DNA of 64,000 nt. It comes from Phragmites australis. Taxonomy: Eukaryota > Streptophyta > Magnoliopsida > Poales > Poaceae. The position numbers were made by a program, and so were the translations under genes. The stretch spans positions 27,168,001-27,232,000 of the forward strand of contig NC_084927.1 of the NCBI RefSeq assembly GCF_958298935.1, given 5' to 3'. Every line of letters starts with the position of its first letter. The stretch's first letter is position 1. The notes beneath the pieces were generated by a model that was given only the letters and a program-made list of their open reading frames with translations, made no database searches and was not told the origin of the DNA. Below are positions 1-27,843 of this stretch, piece after piece.

Positions 1-443
1 GGATAGTAAATTTGTTATAGCTCATCTCGTAAGAGTGATAAATTATTAAATAAATAATTTATCATATATCACTAGTTAAAATCTAAATTCCTAACACGCT
101 ATTAAACCTCACATATCAGTAAGTTAACCGAGAAAGATCCATACGTTCACGCAAAGACATATCTCTGACGTATAAGGAATTGCCCCAATTGTTAAATATC
201 TCACTCCCGGCCAAAAATCACGCCGCCTCCCTCTGCACGAGACTTGGGCCCACTCGACAGTTGCTGGACGTTCGAGCCGACTCGCCGTCGTGCCCCCCAT
301 CCCTCCCAATTCCCACGTCAAAACCGCCTCGCCCGACGCCACGCGAGCGCAGATCTCCTCGCATCCCACCCGTCGCTCCCGCTTCCACTCCCGTCTGCTC
401 CGGTGGGGCGATAGCGCGCCGTGCCGCGCGCTCCGACTGATCG
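1..443 (+). promoter_or_regulatory. 5' flank, promoter and 5'UTR region of GCN2
   Basis: No gene is seen before the GCN2 start codon. The first 180 bases are AT-rich. From about 200 the sequence turns GC- and CT-rich, as expected for the promoter-proximal and 5'UTR part of a grass housekeeping gene. I see no clear TATA box at a useful distance, so the transcription start is unknown. The short open frames here lack protein features and are not called. Confidence 0.5.
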
Positions 444-16249
<15,806 letters not shown>

Positions 16250-17760
16250 TCAGCAGACCTGTCATTTTATGTCCAGGTTTGCCCTAGCAAAGGATCAAGC
16301 AATGCCGACTTTTTATCTACCTTGTTTGTGTAGAATCTTTATTTATCTTGTATTAGTTTCTATTATTTGAAATCCATTCTTTTCTGAATGAGCCAAATTT
16401 GTGGTTACTAGTATTTCTCTCTTAAACTTCCAGGTGAAAGCACTTCTTTCTCTTCAAACATGTGAATGCACACCAAAACCATGCATGATGGCTTGCGCGC
16501 AAAAATAGCGAGGTTGTTGGGGAGCTATCTGCAGTCTTGGCTACCCTGTGGCCTCAATTCAAGATGGCGTGGTGATTGGTGGATTGGTGTAATCCTGGTT
16601 GTCCTCCTGAGCACCAATGCTATGCGAGGTTGCTTCAAATACAAGATGGCGGGTAGTTGGTGCAATTCTGCAGTTTTGGGGTTACATAGACGTGGACAGT
16701 TGCTCCTGCTAAGGTGCACAGTTTTCCTGTTGGTAGCAGAACTGCTATGCAACAGATCCTGCTAGTTTTGCTGCCTTTTCTTGTGTGCGCGTTCTTATTT
16801 TCTACAGGTCTATCTTGTACATAGTTGGGTTTGGTGTAGTCCGTCATGTACAGGAAAATTTTACATTCTTGAGGTTGTTCGCTCGATTTGCAACTGGCTG
16901 AGCTGGGAGAAAACAAAGGCGTGTAGTTTTGCGACATCATATTGTGGTAAGAAAGTACAATTTGCCATGTCGGCTGTGGGCCACTTGTTCCCATTGTAAG
17001 GCATCACGAGTGCTTGGATTGTGCGTGTGCATCTCCAGGAACTGCACTTCTCCGTGATGTGATAGACTGTAGCAACTCAGCATTAAGAGGCTGGTGTGAT
17101 GCTGTTTCAACTTTCATCCCTATTCACTTCAGTTCGAGCATATTTTGTCAAACTTTTTCTTGACACCACATTGATTTGGCAGGCTGTTGTCTCTGTGCTC
17201 GAACCATCTCTTCTTTAGTCACATTAGACGAGCGCTGCTCGCCTGCCCGTGAGAAATTTACACCAGCACTGGTTGCTGCACATGCTACGACTTCAAAGGG
17301 TTTTAAGAGGGAATCATCTACTAGCATCTCCTACATTAAACTAACCCAAGATGTCCAAAAGATTCTCAGCACGGAGACTAATCTACGAAGTCCTGAATTC
17401 CGTGCACGAGCACCACAGCTAAGTCCAGCCGAGTACCGCCCTTTTCAATTCAAGCCTCCATAACGCTACTCCACAATGAGCTGCGCAATCCAGTGAAGCT
17501 CTCATCACCCGCCATCTCAGGCTCACCTGCCTCCCTCTGCGTACCTGATTCTGGAACACATCGGCCTGTCGGCACGTGCGGCCCGCACGGCCCCTCATGC
17601 GGTTGCGCGGGCAGCTGTCGCGCCGAGCGCCATCCATGTCGGATCGGACGGCAAACGATCCGCATCCGACGGTCCCGTGACAGTTTTGGTAGGCGATGCT
17701 CGACGCGCTTTGAGTTGACCTGTAAATAATGATAGATACGAGAGAGTAACTCAAATATGA
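16250..17760 (+). other. GCN2 3'UTR and downstream intergenic sequence
   Basis: The sequence after the GCN2 stop codon contains several short open frames on both strands. None shows a domain, codon bias or splice structure I can support. The first several hundred bases are probably 3'UTR. A GC-rich patch lies at about 17540-17700. No tRNA or other RNA gene is visible. Confidence 0.4.
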
Positions 17761-19392
17761 GATATGCCCCCTCGCACCTCTATCCCTATAGCACCGGATA
17801 AAGGAACTGTAGCACTCACCTCGGCGGAACCAGCAAAAGGATGGCTACGGTAGCCACACAGAGAACCGGATCGGCAAAAGCTTACGCTACTGGGGATGAC
17901 CTTTATCTTTGCTAGTATTCTTTCTCTTTGTATCTTATAGCTTGTTTGAATAGGCTTAGCTGTTTTTCAAAAGTTGCTTTTAAAAGTCGGTGTGGAAAAA
18001 CTGTTTTGGAATTGGCTTTTAATTTCAGATGAAATGTGTAATATATGTAATACTCTCTATAATATTATTTTTTAAAGATAAAAAACTCTTCTAAACTAGC
18101 TTCTAATTTCTTATAATAATAATAACTTTTATCAATTTTTATTTTTAAAAAACGGACTGTTTCTGCTTCTGAGTACCTTACATGGTTTAAAGAGTGCAGG
18201 CCAACTACCTGTCAAAACGCGTTCGGGTGCAGAAAGATAGGGGGCCATTGCTTTCATTGGTATCTTATGATTTTCACTTGTTCTTTCAGAAAGGGTGTGC
18301 CAACCTGCAGCTGCAGGAGCTCAATTTTTATTTCCTCTTCCATTTGGAGACGTGAGAAGATGGTCATCCACGAAAGTGTTAAAGCTGAAACTGGAGAGTC
18401 AGGAGGCCCAGCATTTCCGCCTGTTCTTTTCTGTCTGTAAGTATATCAAAACATGAACGTGACAACAAGTCTTTTTGTATGGAACGAAAATGTCGATAGC
18501 GCGATCAGGTATTAATTGCTTTGAAAAATAAGATCAGGTAGAGGCAAAATAGCTGTCAGCTTCTTCATTATAATACTTTCCTATATATATTCGGTTCAAC
18601 GAATTTCAACGTGGCAACAGGTCTGAGGAAAGAATCACAGCAAATATTTCTCCTGTAACTCTCAAATCGAAGAGCAGTATCCCACAACCTTCGTCAATAG
18701 ACTGTAAGCATGGTGTTTAGTTTATTTGGTTCTAGAAACTCATAAAAACTGAGCGCGCAACAGTCATGCTGCATGCCTTTTCTCCAAAATTATACTCATT
18801 GACATGATTATTCTTTGAAGGCAAAACATAATACCGGCAAAGTACATCCATTTGTAAGAAAACTATCTTTCCCTTAGTTTCCCGCAAACTAGCAAGGTGG
18901 CCCGCGTATTTGCATGGCTAATTTTGTTGTATTGTGTTTTTTATACTCACTTCGATTGTAAATTCATATTATATAATTAATCAATAAATCTATTATCCAA
19001 TTTCTGAATTTCTCTAACGTTTCAATCAAACATAGTTGTATAAGCATATATTGATCATACAAAGGCACGAACCATTCTCTTCACCCACTTGCTGCCGTGA
19101 TCGCAAGCTGCTTGGGCCAAGCTTAGCTCTTGTCGGTTGTATATTGCCTTGATCCTTGGCTTTGTAAGTGTCTTTTATCAATGTCCCTTAAAGTCATTGT
19201 TGGAGATCGTGATTGCACCGTCTACAGGCTACGGTCTACACCTTACCTCATCGCATGCTTGACATAACATCTTGAGTTGCACAGCCCAAGCCCGATATAA
19301 CCACGTCCATATCTTCTCCTACCGATTTGATCGTATGTCCTATGCTGATCTATAGATTTTATTGATGATTTGTCACTACTGGAGGTCATGAC
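17761..19392. other. Intergenic sequence without a recognisable gene
   Basis: Mostly AT-rich sequence with short open frames only. The part near 17940-18200 resembles the interior of a MITE, with CTTGTTTGAA and pyrimidine or purine runs, but I could not define both ends. No coding signal is seen. Confidence 0.4.
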
Positions 19393-19591
19393 CAGGGCCG
19401 GTCCGGAGGGGGGTCGAGCGGTGCGACCGCCCTGGGCTCTCAAAATCCAAAGGCCTCATATGTATATGTATACTGTGTATATCGGTCCAAAAAGGCCAAC
19501 TGAAAAAATTAGATCTGGACGATTTATATTTAATAATAGGGCTCCATTTTTAATCTCGTCTTGGACCACCGAAATATCAGGGCCGAGCCTG
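19393..19591. mobile_element. Small hAT-like MITE
   Basis: A block of about 200 bp begins CAGGGCCGGTCCGG and ends GGGCCGAGCCTG, an imperfect inverted match to CAGGGCCGG. Both ends are flanked by related text (GTCATGAC on the left, CTCATGAC just after the right end). This suggests an 8-bp hAT target duplication that has since mutated. The exact right border is uncertain by two bases. Confidence 0.5.
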
Positions 19592-20640
19592 GACTCATGA
19601 CTTTCATCATCTGCGGTCTGCATATTGTGCATTGCCCTGTTGACTGCTTGACACATTGACCTTAAGCTGTACAATGCCTCTGAATCTATTGCTTTGGTAA
19701 TAATTATGATTTTTATAGTAACTTGATTTATTTTTTATTTTTTATTCCAAGACTGTATTTGATATGAACCCTTCTTTTTCCATTTTTAATCATAATTTTA
19801 ATTATTATGAATTGTATTTACATGAACTCTTTATTTAGATATTTTGCTTTCCAAGCCATAGGGAAATCAATATACTCATTTTTCATTATTTTTTATTCCG
19901 ATATTTAGGTATTGATTAATTGTATCATGGACTCTTTATTTATATATTTTGCTTCCCAATTTGTATAGAAATCAAACTACTAAATTTTCATAATCTTAAA
20001 TTCCGAATTTAGCTATTTATTAATTATATTTGATATGGACTCTTTGATTTAATCTAGACCATTAGATGATCTAACAATCAATGGTGTAGATCATTTTATT
20101 TATTTCGATAATTATGATAATTTTTAGCTTTGAGAACAAACGTGGTAGCTCTTTTTAACTCTGTTTTACTAAGATAGAGATAGATTTACATGACATATAT
20201 GACATATGGACACCATTTTTTTTTTGTTGGCATACAACACCCACATCATATTATAAGACTAGCCTTAAGGGATTCCCTTCAGGGGTGATATTCCCGTCGT
20301 GAAAGGATTTTGTTACTTTCAGTTTCTCTTCACAGTTCCCGTCACGACGAGATTCCCAGAGTCATTCTCTTCAGGACGGGATTCTCTCTCCTTTTCCTTT
20401 GTGATTCCCCTCGAAAATAAGCTATTGGAGATAAGAGAAAATAAAAAGAATAAGAACGAGGACGAGGAAGAAAATCAGAAAGAGAACGAAATAAAGAAAA
20501 TATGGTTGAAGATGGCCTAAGAAACTCCAACTTTATCCCAAAGTCAACTTCAACTCAAGACGTGGAAACAAAAAAGATCCTTTCTGACATACAAATACGG
20601 TTTATTCTCTCGTTAAAAAAGAGTTAAAGAAGAAGGTTCG

Positions 20641-20649
20641 GTATAAATA
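20641..20649 (+). promoter_or_regulatory. TATA box of the calmodulin-like gene
   Basis: GTATAAATA lies about 70 bases before the chosen start codon. With the usual plant spacing, transcription would begin near 20672-20680. The ATG at 20655 (frame of only eight codons ending in TAG) would then lie upstream of the transcript. Confidence 0.6.
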
Positions 20650-20714
20650 CAACCATGGCAAATGCAAAGCTTTGCTTGTAGCACAGCACTTCCACAAACC
20701 CTTCCCCACACTCG

Positions 20715-21452
20715 ATGCATTGCCAAGCCCACACAGTGCGCGCCATGCCACCGTCCTCCCCTCTCGTCAAGGTCCCCTCCCTCCCGCGCGGCCTCCTCTC
20801 CTACCTCCCCACCAACCTCTCCTCCATCCTCCCGATTGGCCGCGACGCTGCCACGTCCACCAACGCAGCTTCGCCGCCGCAGACCGCGCCACCGTCTCCC
20901 AAGAAGATGTCGTCGTCGGGACAGCAGCAGGCAGCGGGGAGCCAGGCCGACGCGGCGGAGCTGGCGCCCGTGTTCGAGCTGTTCGACCGGGACGGCGACG
21001 GTCGCATCACGCGGGAGGAGCTGGAGGACTCGCTGGGCAAGCTGGGCATGCCCGTGCCGGGCGACGAGCTCGCGTCCATGATCGCCCGCATCGACGCCAA
21101 CGGCGACGGGTGCGTGGACGTGGAGGAGTTCGGGGAGCTATACCGCACCATCATGGCGGGGGACAAGGCCGACGGCAAGGGCCGCGGCGAGGGGGAGGAG
21201 GAGGAGGGCGAGGACGAGGACGAGGACGAGGACATGAGGCTGGCGTTCCGGGTGTTCGACGCCAACGGCGACGGGTACATCACGGTGGACGAGCTCGGCG
21301 CGGTGCTGGCGTCGCTGGGGCTGAAGCAAGGCCGCACGGCGGAGGAGTGCCGGCGCATGATCGGCCGGGTCGACCGCGACGGCGACGGCAGGGTCGACTT
21401 CCACGAGTTCTGCCAGATGATGCGCGCCGGCGGGCTCGCCACGCTCGGGTGA
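20715..21452 (+). CDS. Calmodulin-like protein with four EF-hands (245 aa, intronless)
   Basis: A calcium-sensor protein. Four canonical 12-residue EF-hand loops are seen: 91-102 ([12 protein letters not shown]), 127-138 ([12 protein letters not shown]), 182-193 ([12 protein letters not shown]) and 220-231 ([12 protein letters not shown]). All keep D at position 1, G at 6 and E at 12, so all four should bind calcium. The pairs are separated by an unusually acidic linker (about 157-174, runs of E and D). An N-terminal extension of about 80 residues, rich in S, P, T and A with a short hydrophobic stretch, precedes the core and may act in targeting; this is inference. Starts at residue 11 or 65 are possible alternatives. 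The base composition is very GC-rich, as is usual for intronless grass CML genes. From memory it resembles rice CML22. Calmodulin-like identity is firm, the exact orthologue is not. Confidence 0.92.
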   Translation: MHCQAHTVRAMPPSSPLVKVPSLPRGLLSYLPTNLSSILPIGRDAATSTNAASPPQTAPPSPKKMSSSGQQQAAGSQADAAELAPVFELFDRDGDGRITREELEDSLGKLGMPVPGDELASMIARIDANGDGCVDVEEFGELYRTIMAGDKADGKGRGEGEEEEGEDEDEDEDMRLAFRVFDANGDGYITVDELGAVLASLGLKQGRTAEECRRMIGRVDRDGDGRVDFHEFCQMMRAGGLATLG

Positions 21453-22613
21453 TTCCGCCAGCTGCTGATGCATGTGTGGCTATGGAGTGCCGTGCACTGC
21501 ATCTCCATGCTTGATTCGTTTTAGAATTTAAGTGGCGGCTGCAGGATGGACTACTAGGAGGCTCATCTCCTTCTTCCTCACAGCTCCTCTCTTCTTCTTC
21601 CTTCTATCTCTTTCATCTCCATAAAGCACTAGAAGTTAAAAGAGGCTTAAGCCCCGTGCCGCCCTGTAGATATAGGTTTGAGTGGAGTTCGCGTAACCAC
21701 GCTCGAATTTTTTTTCTATCTTCTTTTGTCATTTGTTGTTAGAGATTGATGGGCTTGCTAATTAACTATTGTATTGGTTGTTGCTCGCAAGTATTGCTCA
21801 AGGGAAAAAGGTTTTCCCTGTTTTCTTCAGGATTTTCTTCTATCCAGACAGGCATGCAAACTGCATGCACGGGTTTTTGGCTAGCCTCCTTCGCTAGTGG
21901 GAGAACAGGGTTCTTCGCTCCAAATTACGCATTTGCCGAATCCTTAACTTCCCTTATTTCTAGGGATGGGTAGAGCCATCACAGATCCATTTTGGTTCAA
22001 TTTAATCAATTAATTAGTTATTTTAACTAGATCAAAATAACTAGTTAGTTAATTAAGTTATATTAGTGTGAATTCACAGGTCGCTTGAGATAGTGCTTGG
22101 ATGAAAATATGTCAATGATCCTGTAATCCATCCACGGGTTGACTTGCCCAATAAATTGAATCTTTGTTCTCTAGTTAACTCGTGATCTGCAGGATGGCAC
22201 GATGAGCAAGGTGATTTGTCCTGAAAAGAAGCTCGTTTTGAATCAACGGCACGAAATCCGTTTCCCCTAGAAAGAAAGAAGCAGCGAGGATTCGATCGGC
22301 GATCGAGCCTCTCTCCGCATGACACCAAAAGGCGGCAGTCCCTAATCCCACCTCAATCCCACAAGCCAAAACCCTCCGCCCCCCACGCGCGGCAGCGTGC
22401 GATCGACGCTGCAGGACACGGCGGCCGTTCAGGCCCAGCGCCACCAAAGCAACAACGCGTAGGAGACGGGTCGGGGACCGCAGGCCGGCCGTGCGAAAGG
22501 AACCGCGCGCGCGACGCCATGTGAGATCGGTTAGCCCGCCCGCACGCCTACCACGGTCCGCGCGATCGACGCGTCGAGCGCGCGCCGGCCGTGCGGCTCG
22601 CTCGACCGTCGCC
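21453..22613. other. 3' flank of the CML gene and a GC-rich unassigned patch
   Basis: The first few hundred bases are probably CML 3'UTR. From about 22330 to 22610 the sequence becomes very GC-rich, with a long arginine- and alanine-rich minus-strand frame. It has no recognisable domain, and such frames arise by chance in GC-rich DNA. It could be a CpG-rich promoter or gene fragment, but no adjoining gene is visible. Confidence 0.35.
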
Positions 22614-22622
22614 ACCCGGCAG

Positions 22623-22834
22623 GGATTTGGATCCTGACTTCACACTGTAAAGTTACAGGGTAACAATAAAATATATCGTACATATTTGCTGTTCATAAAA
22701 ATTGTTCACTGTTTACAGTGTTGTTGTATCGCTGAATCTTATGCATCCGTTGCAAATCCAGCGTCACACATATGTTTAAAGTCACGCTACAATACTCTAA
22801 CTTCAAACGATGTGAAATCAGGGATCCAAATCCC
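22623..22834. mobile_element. Mutator-like MITE with 9-bp target duplication
   Basis: A 212-bp element begins GGATTTGGATCCTGA and ends TCAGGGATCCAAATCCC, an inverted repeat. It is flanked by ACCCGGCAG (22614-22622) and ACCCGGTAG (22835-22843), which match at 8 of 9 bases. A 9-bp duplication is the Mutator-like signature. There is no coding capacity. Confidence 0.7.
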
Positions 22835-22947
22835 ACCCGGTAGTGGGTCAGCCGTTCGGCACGAGAGGAGGCCGACGTGGGTTCGATTTAACAAGACAAA
22901 CTACTGATGCTTCTTGTGCAACTTAGATTATGTTTGGTAGATTTATA

Positions 22948-23221
22948 CTCTCTCTATCTTATAATACATGACATTGTAGACTTGGATATAAGTATTAAGG
23001 TGAAAGGTAAAATGATTATCTTACCCTCCTTTATTGCATATTAATCTATGAGTAATAATGATGTAACATGACTGAAAAATAAGATTTGCATTGGAAAGAG
23101 GAGATTTAATGGAGAGGTAAAATTGGAAAATATGAGGTAAAGTTACCTCAAAATTGTAGAACATCATGTATTTTAAACAAATTTGAAGAAGCTAAACGTC
23201 ATGTATTATGAACGAAGGGAG
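22948..23221. mobile_element. Stowaway-like MITE
   Basis: A 274-bp block flanked by TA. The left end is CTCTCTCTATCTTATAATAC with ATGACATT just inside. The right end is GTATTATGAACGAAGGGAG, its inverted counterpart. The structure and flanking TA are typical of Stowaway elements. Confidence 0.75.
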
Positions 23222-24009
23222 TATATGATTTGAAGTTTTATGATAAAATAAGATGGTTTAAATATCTATTTTCAGTTTAAAATGAAAAGAAAATATTTAC
23301 ACTAAAGATTCTCAATCTTTCCACAGCTTCAAATTTAAAAAAATTTAAAGCTAGAAATGACCAACTCTAATAATTCCTGAAGGTCCGTCAAACAACCCAT
23401 TTTTACCAGTCGGTTTAGGGTGAGTTTAATTAGAGGACAAAGTTAGATGGAATATGTTCATCTATATTTTGTTAGATGAGATGATCCAATTTATTATTTG
23501 ATAGCATAGATATGACGATATAATTTTTGTTTTGTTTGACGGATAAAATTTAGTTAGGATTAGTCAAAATTTTGTATGACTCATATTGCTATATATATTT
23601 AATTTTTCATTAAAATATAATCATACGAGATCATGTTTTATTGATTTAATTATAATAAATACAATAATACAATCGGATCGTAAATCAGATAAACGGTTTA
23701 GAAGATAATATTATTTAAAACATATTAATAATAAAGTATATTTACTCTAACTAACCAGAATGTACTGTAGGGATAAATCTCATCTAAAATATAGATGATT
23801 CTGTCCAACAATTTTTAACGAAAATATTCTCTCTGGTTATCCTCTCATTCAATTTATCCTTCAACCAAATACATAAAAAACTAAATAAATATCTCTCATC
23901 TAAAAACATCCCTGCAACCATATACACTCTTAATGGATCCTAGGTACGCGGCGGTGCGGCCCTCGGCGTGGTGCTGGTGCAGAGCCCATCTTCAGGTTAA
24001 CCACAGGCA
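23222..24009. other. AT-rich intergenic sequence
   Basis: No gene is seen. The sequence is AT-rich with many short A and T runs and could hold decayed MITEs, but no paired termini were identified. A short GC-rich piece at about 23940-23990 continues on the far side of the next element, so that element split an older sequence. Confidence 0.4.
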
Positions 24010-24018
24010 GGCAAGTTT

Positions 24019-25189
24019 GAGTTTTTTTTTTATACTTTCTAACATTAATATTTAAATAAATAGTGAACAGTGTTTTATACAAAACTGTGGTCTTTTTTCT
24101 CCAAAAATCCTAATTTTTTTTTACGTACTTCGTAATTCATGTGCAACCTATTTTAATTAGATTCACTAAAAAGCAAATGTTGAATTTAAACTAATTTTTT
24201 TCAAAAAAGACTATTTTTATAAATTTTAACAATTGTTAGAGGCTCAAGTAAATTTCCAAAAAATTTAGAAAAATTCACTAATATTAATATTATGTGATCG
24301 ACTAATTTCTAAAATTATTTCCAGCTCTAGCTATAAGGTGAAAAAATGAGTTACTTTGTAATGCTCTATTTATATACAGTTTTATCATTTCATGTGAATA
24401 GAGCATTAAAAAAAATCACTTTTTCACCATATAGTCTAGGACTAGAAATAATTTTCAAAATTAGTCTGTCACATAAGATGAATATTACTAAATTTTTCAA
24501 ATTTTTAGAAATTTATTTGGGGCCCTAACAATTGTTTAAAGTTATAAAATAGTCTTTTTTGGAGAATTTTAGTTTAAAATCTACACATATTTTTAGTGAA
24601 TCCAATTAAAATAGGTTGCACCTGAACTATGAAATACGTAAAAAAAAAATTAAGATTTTTGGAGCAACAGAAGACCACAATTTTGTATAAAAAAGATAGG
24701 AGGAAAAATATTACTATGATTACTATGATTTTGATGAAACACTGTTCACATGAGGTAACCACACTATAAGAGGGCTGTTAGGGCCAATTTATTTCAGCTA
24801 CAGATTGTGAAAAGTAATTTGTAAATTATAGATTGTAAGAAGCTGGATTGTGGATTGTAAAAACTAGTGGAAGGCGGATTGTTAGATTGTTACAATCTAG
24901 GTGTTGGACTGTAATAATTCAGCTTTTACAATCTAGTTGTTTGTTTCATCTTTTGAATTGTGATCACAATTCAGCTTTTATAATCCAACTGTTTTTTTCA
25001 GCTTTTAGATTATGATCACATTACATCTTTTACAATCCGAAACAAACAATTCCTTAGCCCTGGCACTGCCACGGTGAACTGCTTACCGCCCTATGAGAGG
25101 ACGGTAGGCGTCTATTTTTATAATTCTTTCTATCAAGATCTATTTATTTAAATATTAATGTTAGAAAATATATATATAAAAAAAAACTT
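24019..25189. mobile_element. Foldback Mutator-like element (1171 bp) with perfect 9-bp target duplication
   Basis: Flanked by GGCAAGTTT at 24010-24018 and 25190-25198. The ends are GAGTTTTTTTTTTATA and, inverted, AAGTTTTTTTTTTATA, both followed by TTTCTAACATTAATATTTAA. Much of the interior is also self-complementary: for example GTGCAACCTATTTTAATTAG near 24145 pairs with its inverse near 24605, with the fold centre near 24380. The RNA would form a very long hairpin. A second MITE sits in the right arm. No transposase is encoded. Related copies lie at 26311-27160 and near 54360-55000. Confidence 0.8.
24776..25060. mobile_element. Small MITE nested in the foldback element
   Basis: This block interrupts the symmetry of the surrounding foldback element. 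It begins near TTAGGGCCAATTTATTTCAGC and ends near GAAACAAACAATTCCTTAGCCC. Several internal ATTGTGATCACAATT-type palindromes and repeated TTACAATC/GATTGTAA motifs resemble hAT-type MITEs of grasses. Borders are approximate. Confidence 0.5.
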
Positions 25190-25198
25190 GGCAAGTTT

Positions 25199-26179
25199 CG
25201 CTTCCGCTTATTTGTCAGCGATTTGGACCGCCAACGGGTCAGGCGAACGAATCAAAATCTTTCCAACCCGCTCTGTTACTGTTTGATTGGCCAATGGTGC
25301 GGCGTTCCTCTGTGCTTAGTCGAGTAGATTGAGATTGACTCGACTTGGAGTGAATATTTCCGGTCTATGACCTCGACAAGACTTCAACTTCTTGGTTTAC
25401 CCGTTCAAGGTCAGGTTTCAACTGGTAAGCTCCCAGCAGCAAGAGAGATCTAAGATTTCATTACTCGATGATATCAAAAGATTAGCAGAATGGTTTTGAT
25501 TTTTTGATTTTTTATGCTAATCATGTTTGTATTAAAGTTGCACATTTGTGTGCAAAACATGTATTCTGTAATAGGGTTAGCGATGAGTAATTTACTTTAG
25601 CACTGTTGTCGTTACAAGAGTGTTTACTTTTATATTATATCTTCCCGAAAACTAGTAAATCTCTTGATTAAAAAGAACTCTTGCCGGTACAAGAGTGGAG
25701 GAGGTAGAAAGAATCCCAGCCATATGTTCCTTTCCATGCACGAATCAAAGGTGACTAGCTGAGTATTGAGCTCAGACGATTTATGTATACGAATTAGGGA
25801 TGGCAACGAGTATAATACTCACAGGCATGCCTGTATACGAGGTGGGGCAGACAGGGGCACCTACTGGGGACGCGGTGGGGCAGACAAGGGTGGCACTTGT
25901 CGGCACAGTGGGGTGGACGAGGGCGCCTGTGGCCGGCGCGATGGGGGTAAACAAGGGCGGTGGTGGCTGACGCGGTTGGTTGGATGGGGGCGACAGGCGC
26001 CAGTTTATATACAACCAAATGATTTAGACCCATATGTTATATGCTTGAAGCGGGTACGCGGACGAAGCAAGCACGAGTACGACTATTTCATGCTTGTTTC
26101 TTTCTACCCATTTGATTTAATATCAAACCCGTACCTAAACCCACAAATAAAAGAATATATCTCAAACACATACCCTTTA
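25199..26179. other. Intergenic sequence, possible hAT-like remnant
   Basis: No gene is supported. From about 25797, TAGGGATGGCAACGAGTA resembles the start of hAT-type elements that begin with a G-rich GGCAAC phrase, followed by GC-rich imperfect repeats of GGGGCAGACA type to about 25990. A convincing opposite end was not found. Confidence 0.35.
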
Positions 26180-26310
26180 GGCCTCGTTTAGCAGCCCGCG
26201 GATCGGCATGGATTGAGTCCCAGTCCTGGCCACCTGTGGAACCAGATACACGTGTGGGCCAAATCCCCATCGTGGACCAAAACCGCATTTGGCTAGGCCG
26301 TGGATTGGAG

Positions 26311-27160
26311 AGTTTTTTTTTTTTACATTTTCTAACTTAAAAAATTAAATAAATAGCTCCCGGATGAAAAAATATACAGGAATAGATGACTACCGCCCTC
26401 TCAAAGGGCTACAACCCTTTGAGAGGGTGGTAAGGATGCCACGGTGGCAAGCACATTAGCCCTTGCAGCTAACTAAGAGGGTGTGTAGGTACTGTTCCCG
26501 CGATGAACAGTACTCAACGCTCAATTTTCTCTTCGCTCAATTTTCTGTTCTCATCTTCTCTGTTCAAAATAGTGGCCTTCTATTGCTCCAAAAATCTTAA
26601 ATTTTTTTTACATGTTCCATAATCTATGTGCAACCCGTTTTAATTGAATTCACTTAAAAATTATGTGTATAATTTAAACTAAAATTCTAAAAAAATGGTA
26701 CTTTTATAACTTCTAGAAATTATTAGTCCATCATATAAGAAGAATATTAGTGAATTTTTCTAGGTTTTTAGAAATTTATTTGATGCCCTAACAATTTCTA
26801 AAAGTTATAAAAGTACTTTTTTAGAGAATTTTAGTTTAAATTTTTAAGTGAATTCAATTAAAACGGGTTGCACATGGATTATGGAACATGTAAAAAAATT
26901 TAAGATTTTTGGAGTAACAGAAGATCACTATTTTGAACAGAGGAGATGGAAACAGAAAATTGAGCGTTGAATACTGTTCGTCGTGGGAACAGTACCTACC
27001 CGCCCTCTCAGTTGACTGCAAGGGCTAACCGTCCTCTCTTGTGTTTACCACCGTGGTATCCTTTGAGAGAGCGGTAGACGCCTATTTTTGTAAATTTTTT
27101 CATCTGAAAACTATTTATTTAATTTTTTAAGTTAGAAAATGTAAAAAAAATAAAAACTCT
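26311..27160. mobile_element. Foldback Mutator-like element (850 bp) nested in the Harbinger element
   Basis: Flanked by a perfect 9-bp duplication GGATTGGAG (26302-26310 and 27161-27169). The left and right halves are near-complete inverted copies: TGCAACCCGTTTTAATTGAA near 26630 recurs inverted near 26855, and the ends TTTACATTTTCTAACTTAA pair across the element. The fold centre is near 26745. It belongs to the same family as 24019-25189, sharing the CTACCGCCCTCTC type segment, the GTGCAACC segment and the poly-T tip. Confidence 0.8.
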
Positions 27161-27382
27161 GGATTGGAGCGACCCACACCTAATCCACGCTGATCCACGG
27201 GAGAAAGACGCATCCCCACTCGAGGCCGAGAACAGAGTCCCTCACGCAAGTGACTCCGACAGAGCTTAGCTCTGGCGTTCTCCTCGGTAGCTCAACTCCA
27301 TAGTTCTCCCCGGCTGCTGGTACTTCCCCTCCCCCTCCCCCCTCCTCCTTCTCATTCTCCTCTTCCACCCCTTACCGGTTCC

Positions 27383-27405
27383 ATGGTGGCCAAGATCTAC
27401 ATCGT
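27383..27405 (+). pseudogene. Isolated first exon resembling a WrbA/FQR1-type NAD(P)H:quinone reductase
   Basis: A CT-rich leader (about 27310-27380) is followed by ATGGTGGCCAAGATCTACAT and a strong GTAAGTG donor at 27406. The exon encodes MVAKIYIV and breaks inside the valine codon. Plant FQR1-like flavodoxin-fold quinone reductases begin with M-x-x-K-[IV]-Y-[IV]-V, and I recall an intron at this point. I searched the following sequence for the expected continuation (YYS-x-YGHV) and did not find it, so the gene is incomplete. It lies between Harbinger termini, suggesting a captured gene start. Eight residues are weak evidence, hence the low score. Confidence 0.35.
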
Positions 27406-27843
27406 GTAAGTGTAAGCCACCGCGCCTCACTCCAGTACTCCCCTCCTCTCGCCTCTTCTCCTCGCATTTCTTTTAATTTGCACACCGCCTCCACCACCGG
27501 TTCGTGTATGCTTGAGTTCAGTGATGCACTTCCTCGGTTCATGTATGGGTGGTGGTGCATTCGGCGATGGCATCAGTTGGGGCGTTACTTTGGGTTGGGT
27601 TATTTCATTAGTAGATCAGGAGATGCTGCTGCTATATATGCTAATTGCAGGTATGTCAGAAATCGGGCTGGTTCCAGAAGTTGGGATCAATAACTATAGT
27701 TATTAAATTATCCATTGTTTGTGTGCGCTATGGTTTCAAATTTAGAAATTTGGGGTTTCAATTTAGAAATATGTGGTTTATAGAAATTTTACTAATTTGT
27801 TACTGTATTTATTCAGTTATGTGATATGTATTTTCCCTTTTCG

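Noticed and set aside
16466..16994. Open frames of 99 and 119 aa just after GCN2
   Set aside because: They lie in the probable 3'UTR, overlap on opposite strands, and show no recognisable motif.
20801..21508. Long minus-strand open frame rich in serine over the CML gene
   Set aside because: It is the antisense shadow of a very GC-rich coding exon; the + frame has four perfect EF-hands.
22175..22615. 146-aa minus-strand frame, arginine- and alanine-rich
   Set aside because: No domain, no splice context, low-complexity composition from GC-rich DNA, and its start lies within a MITE target site.
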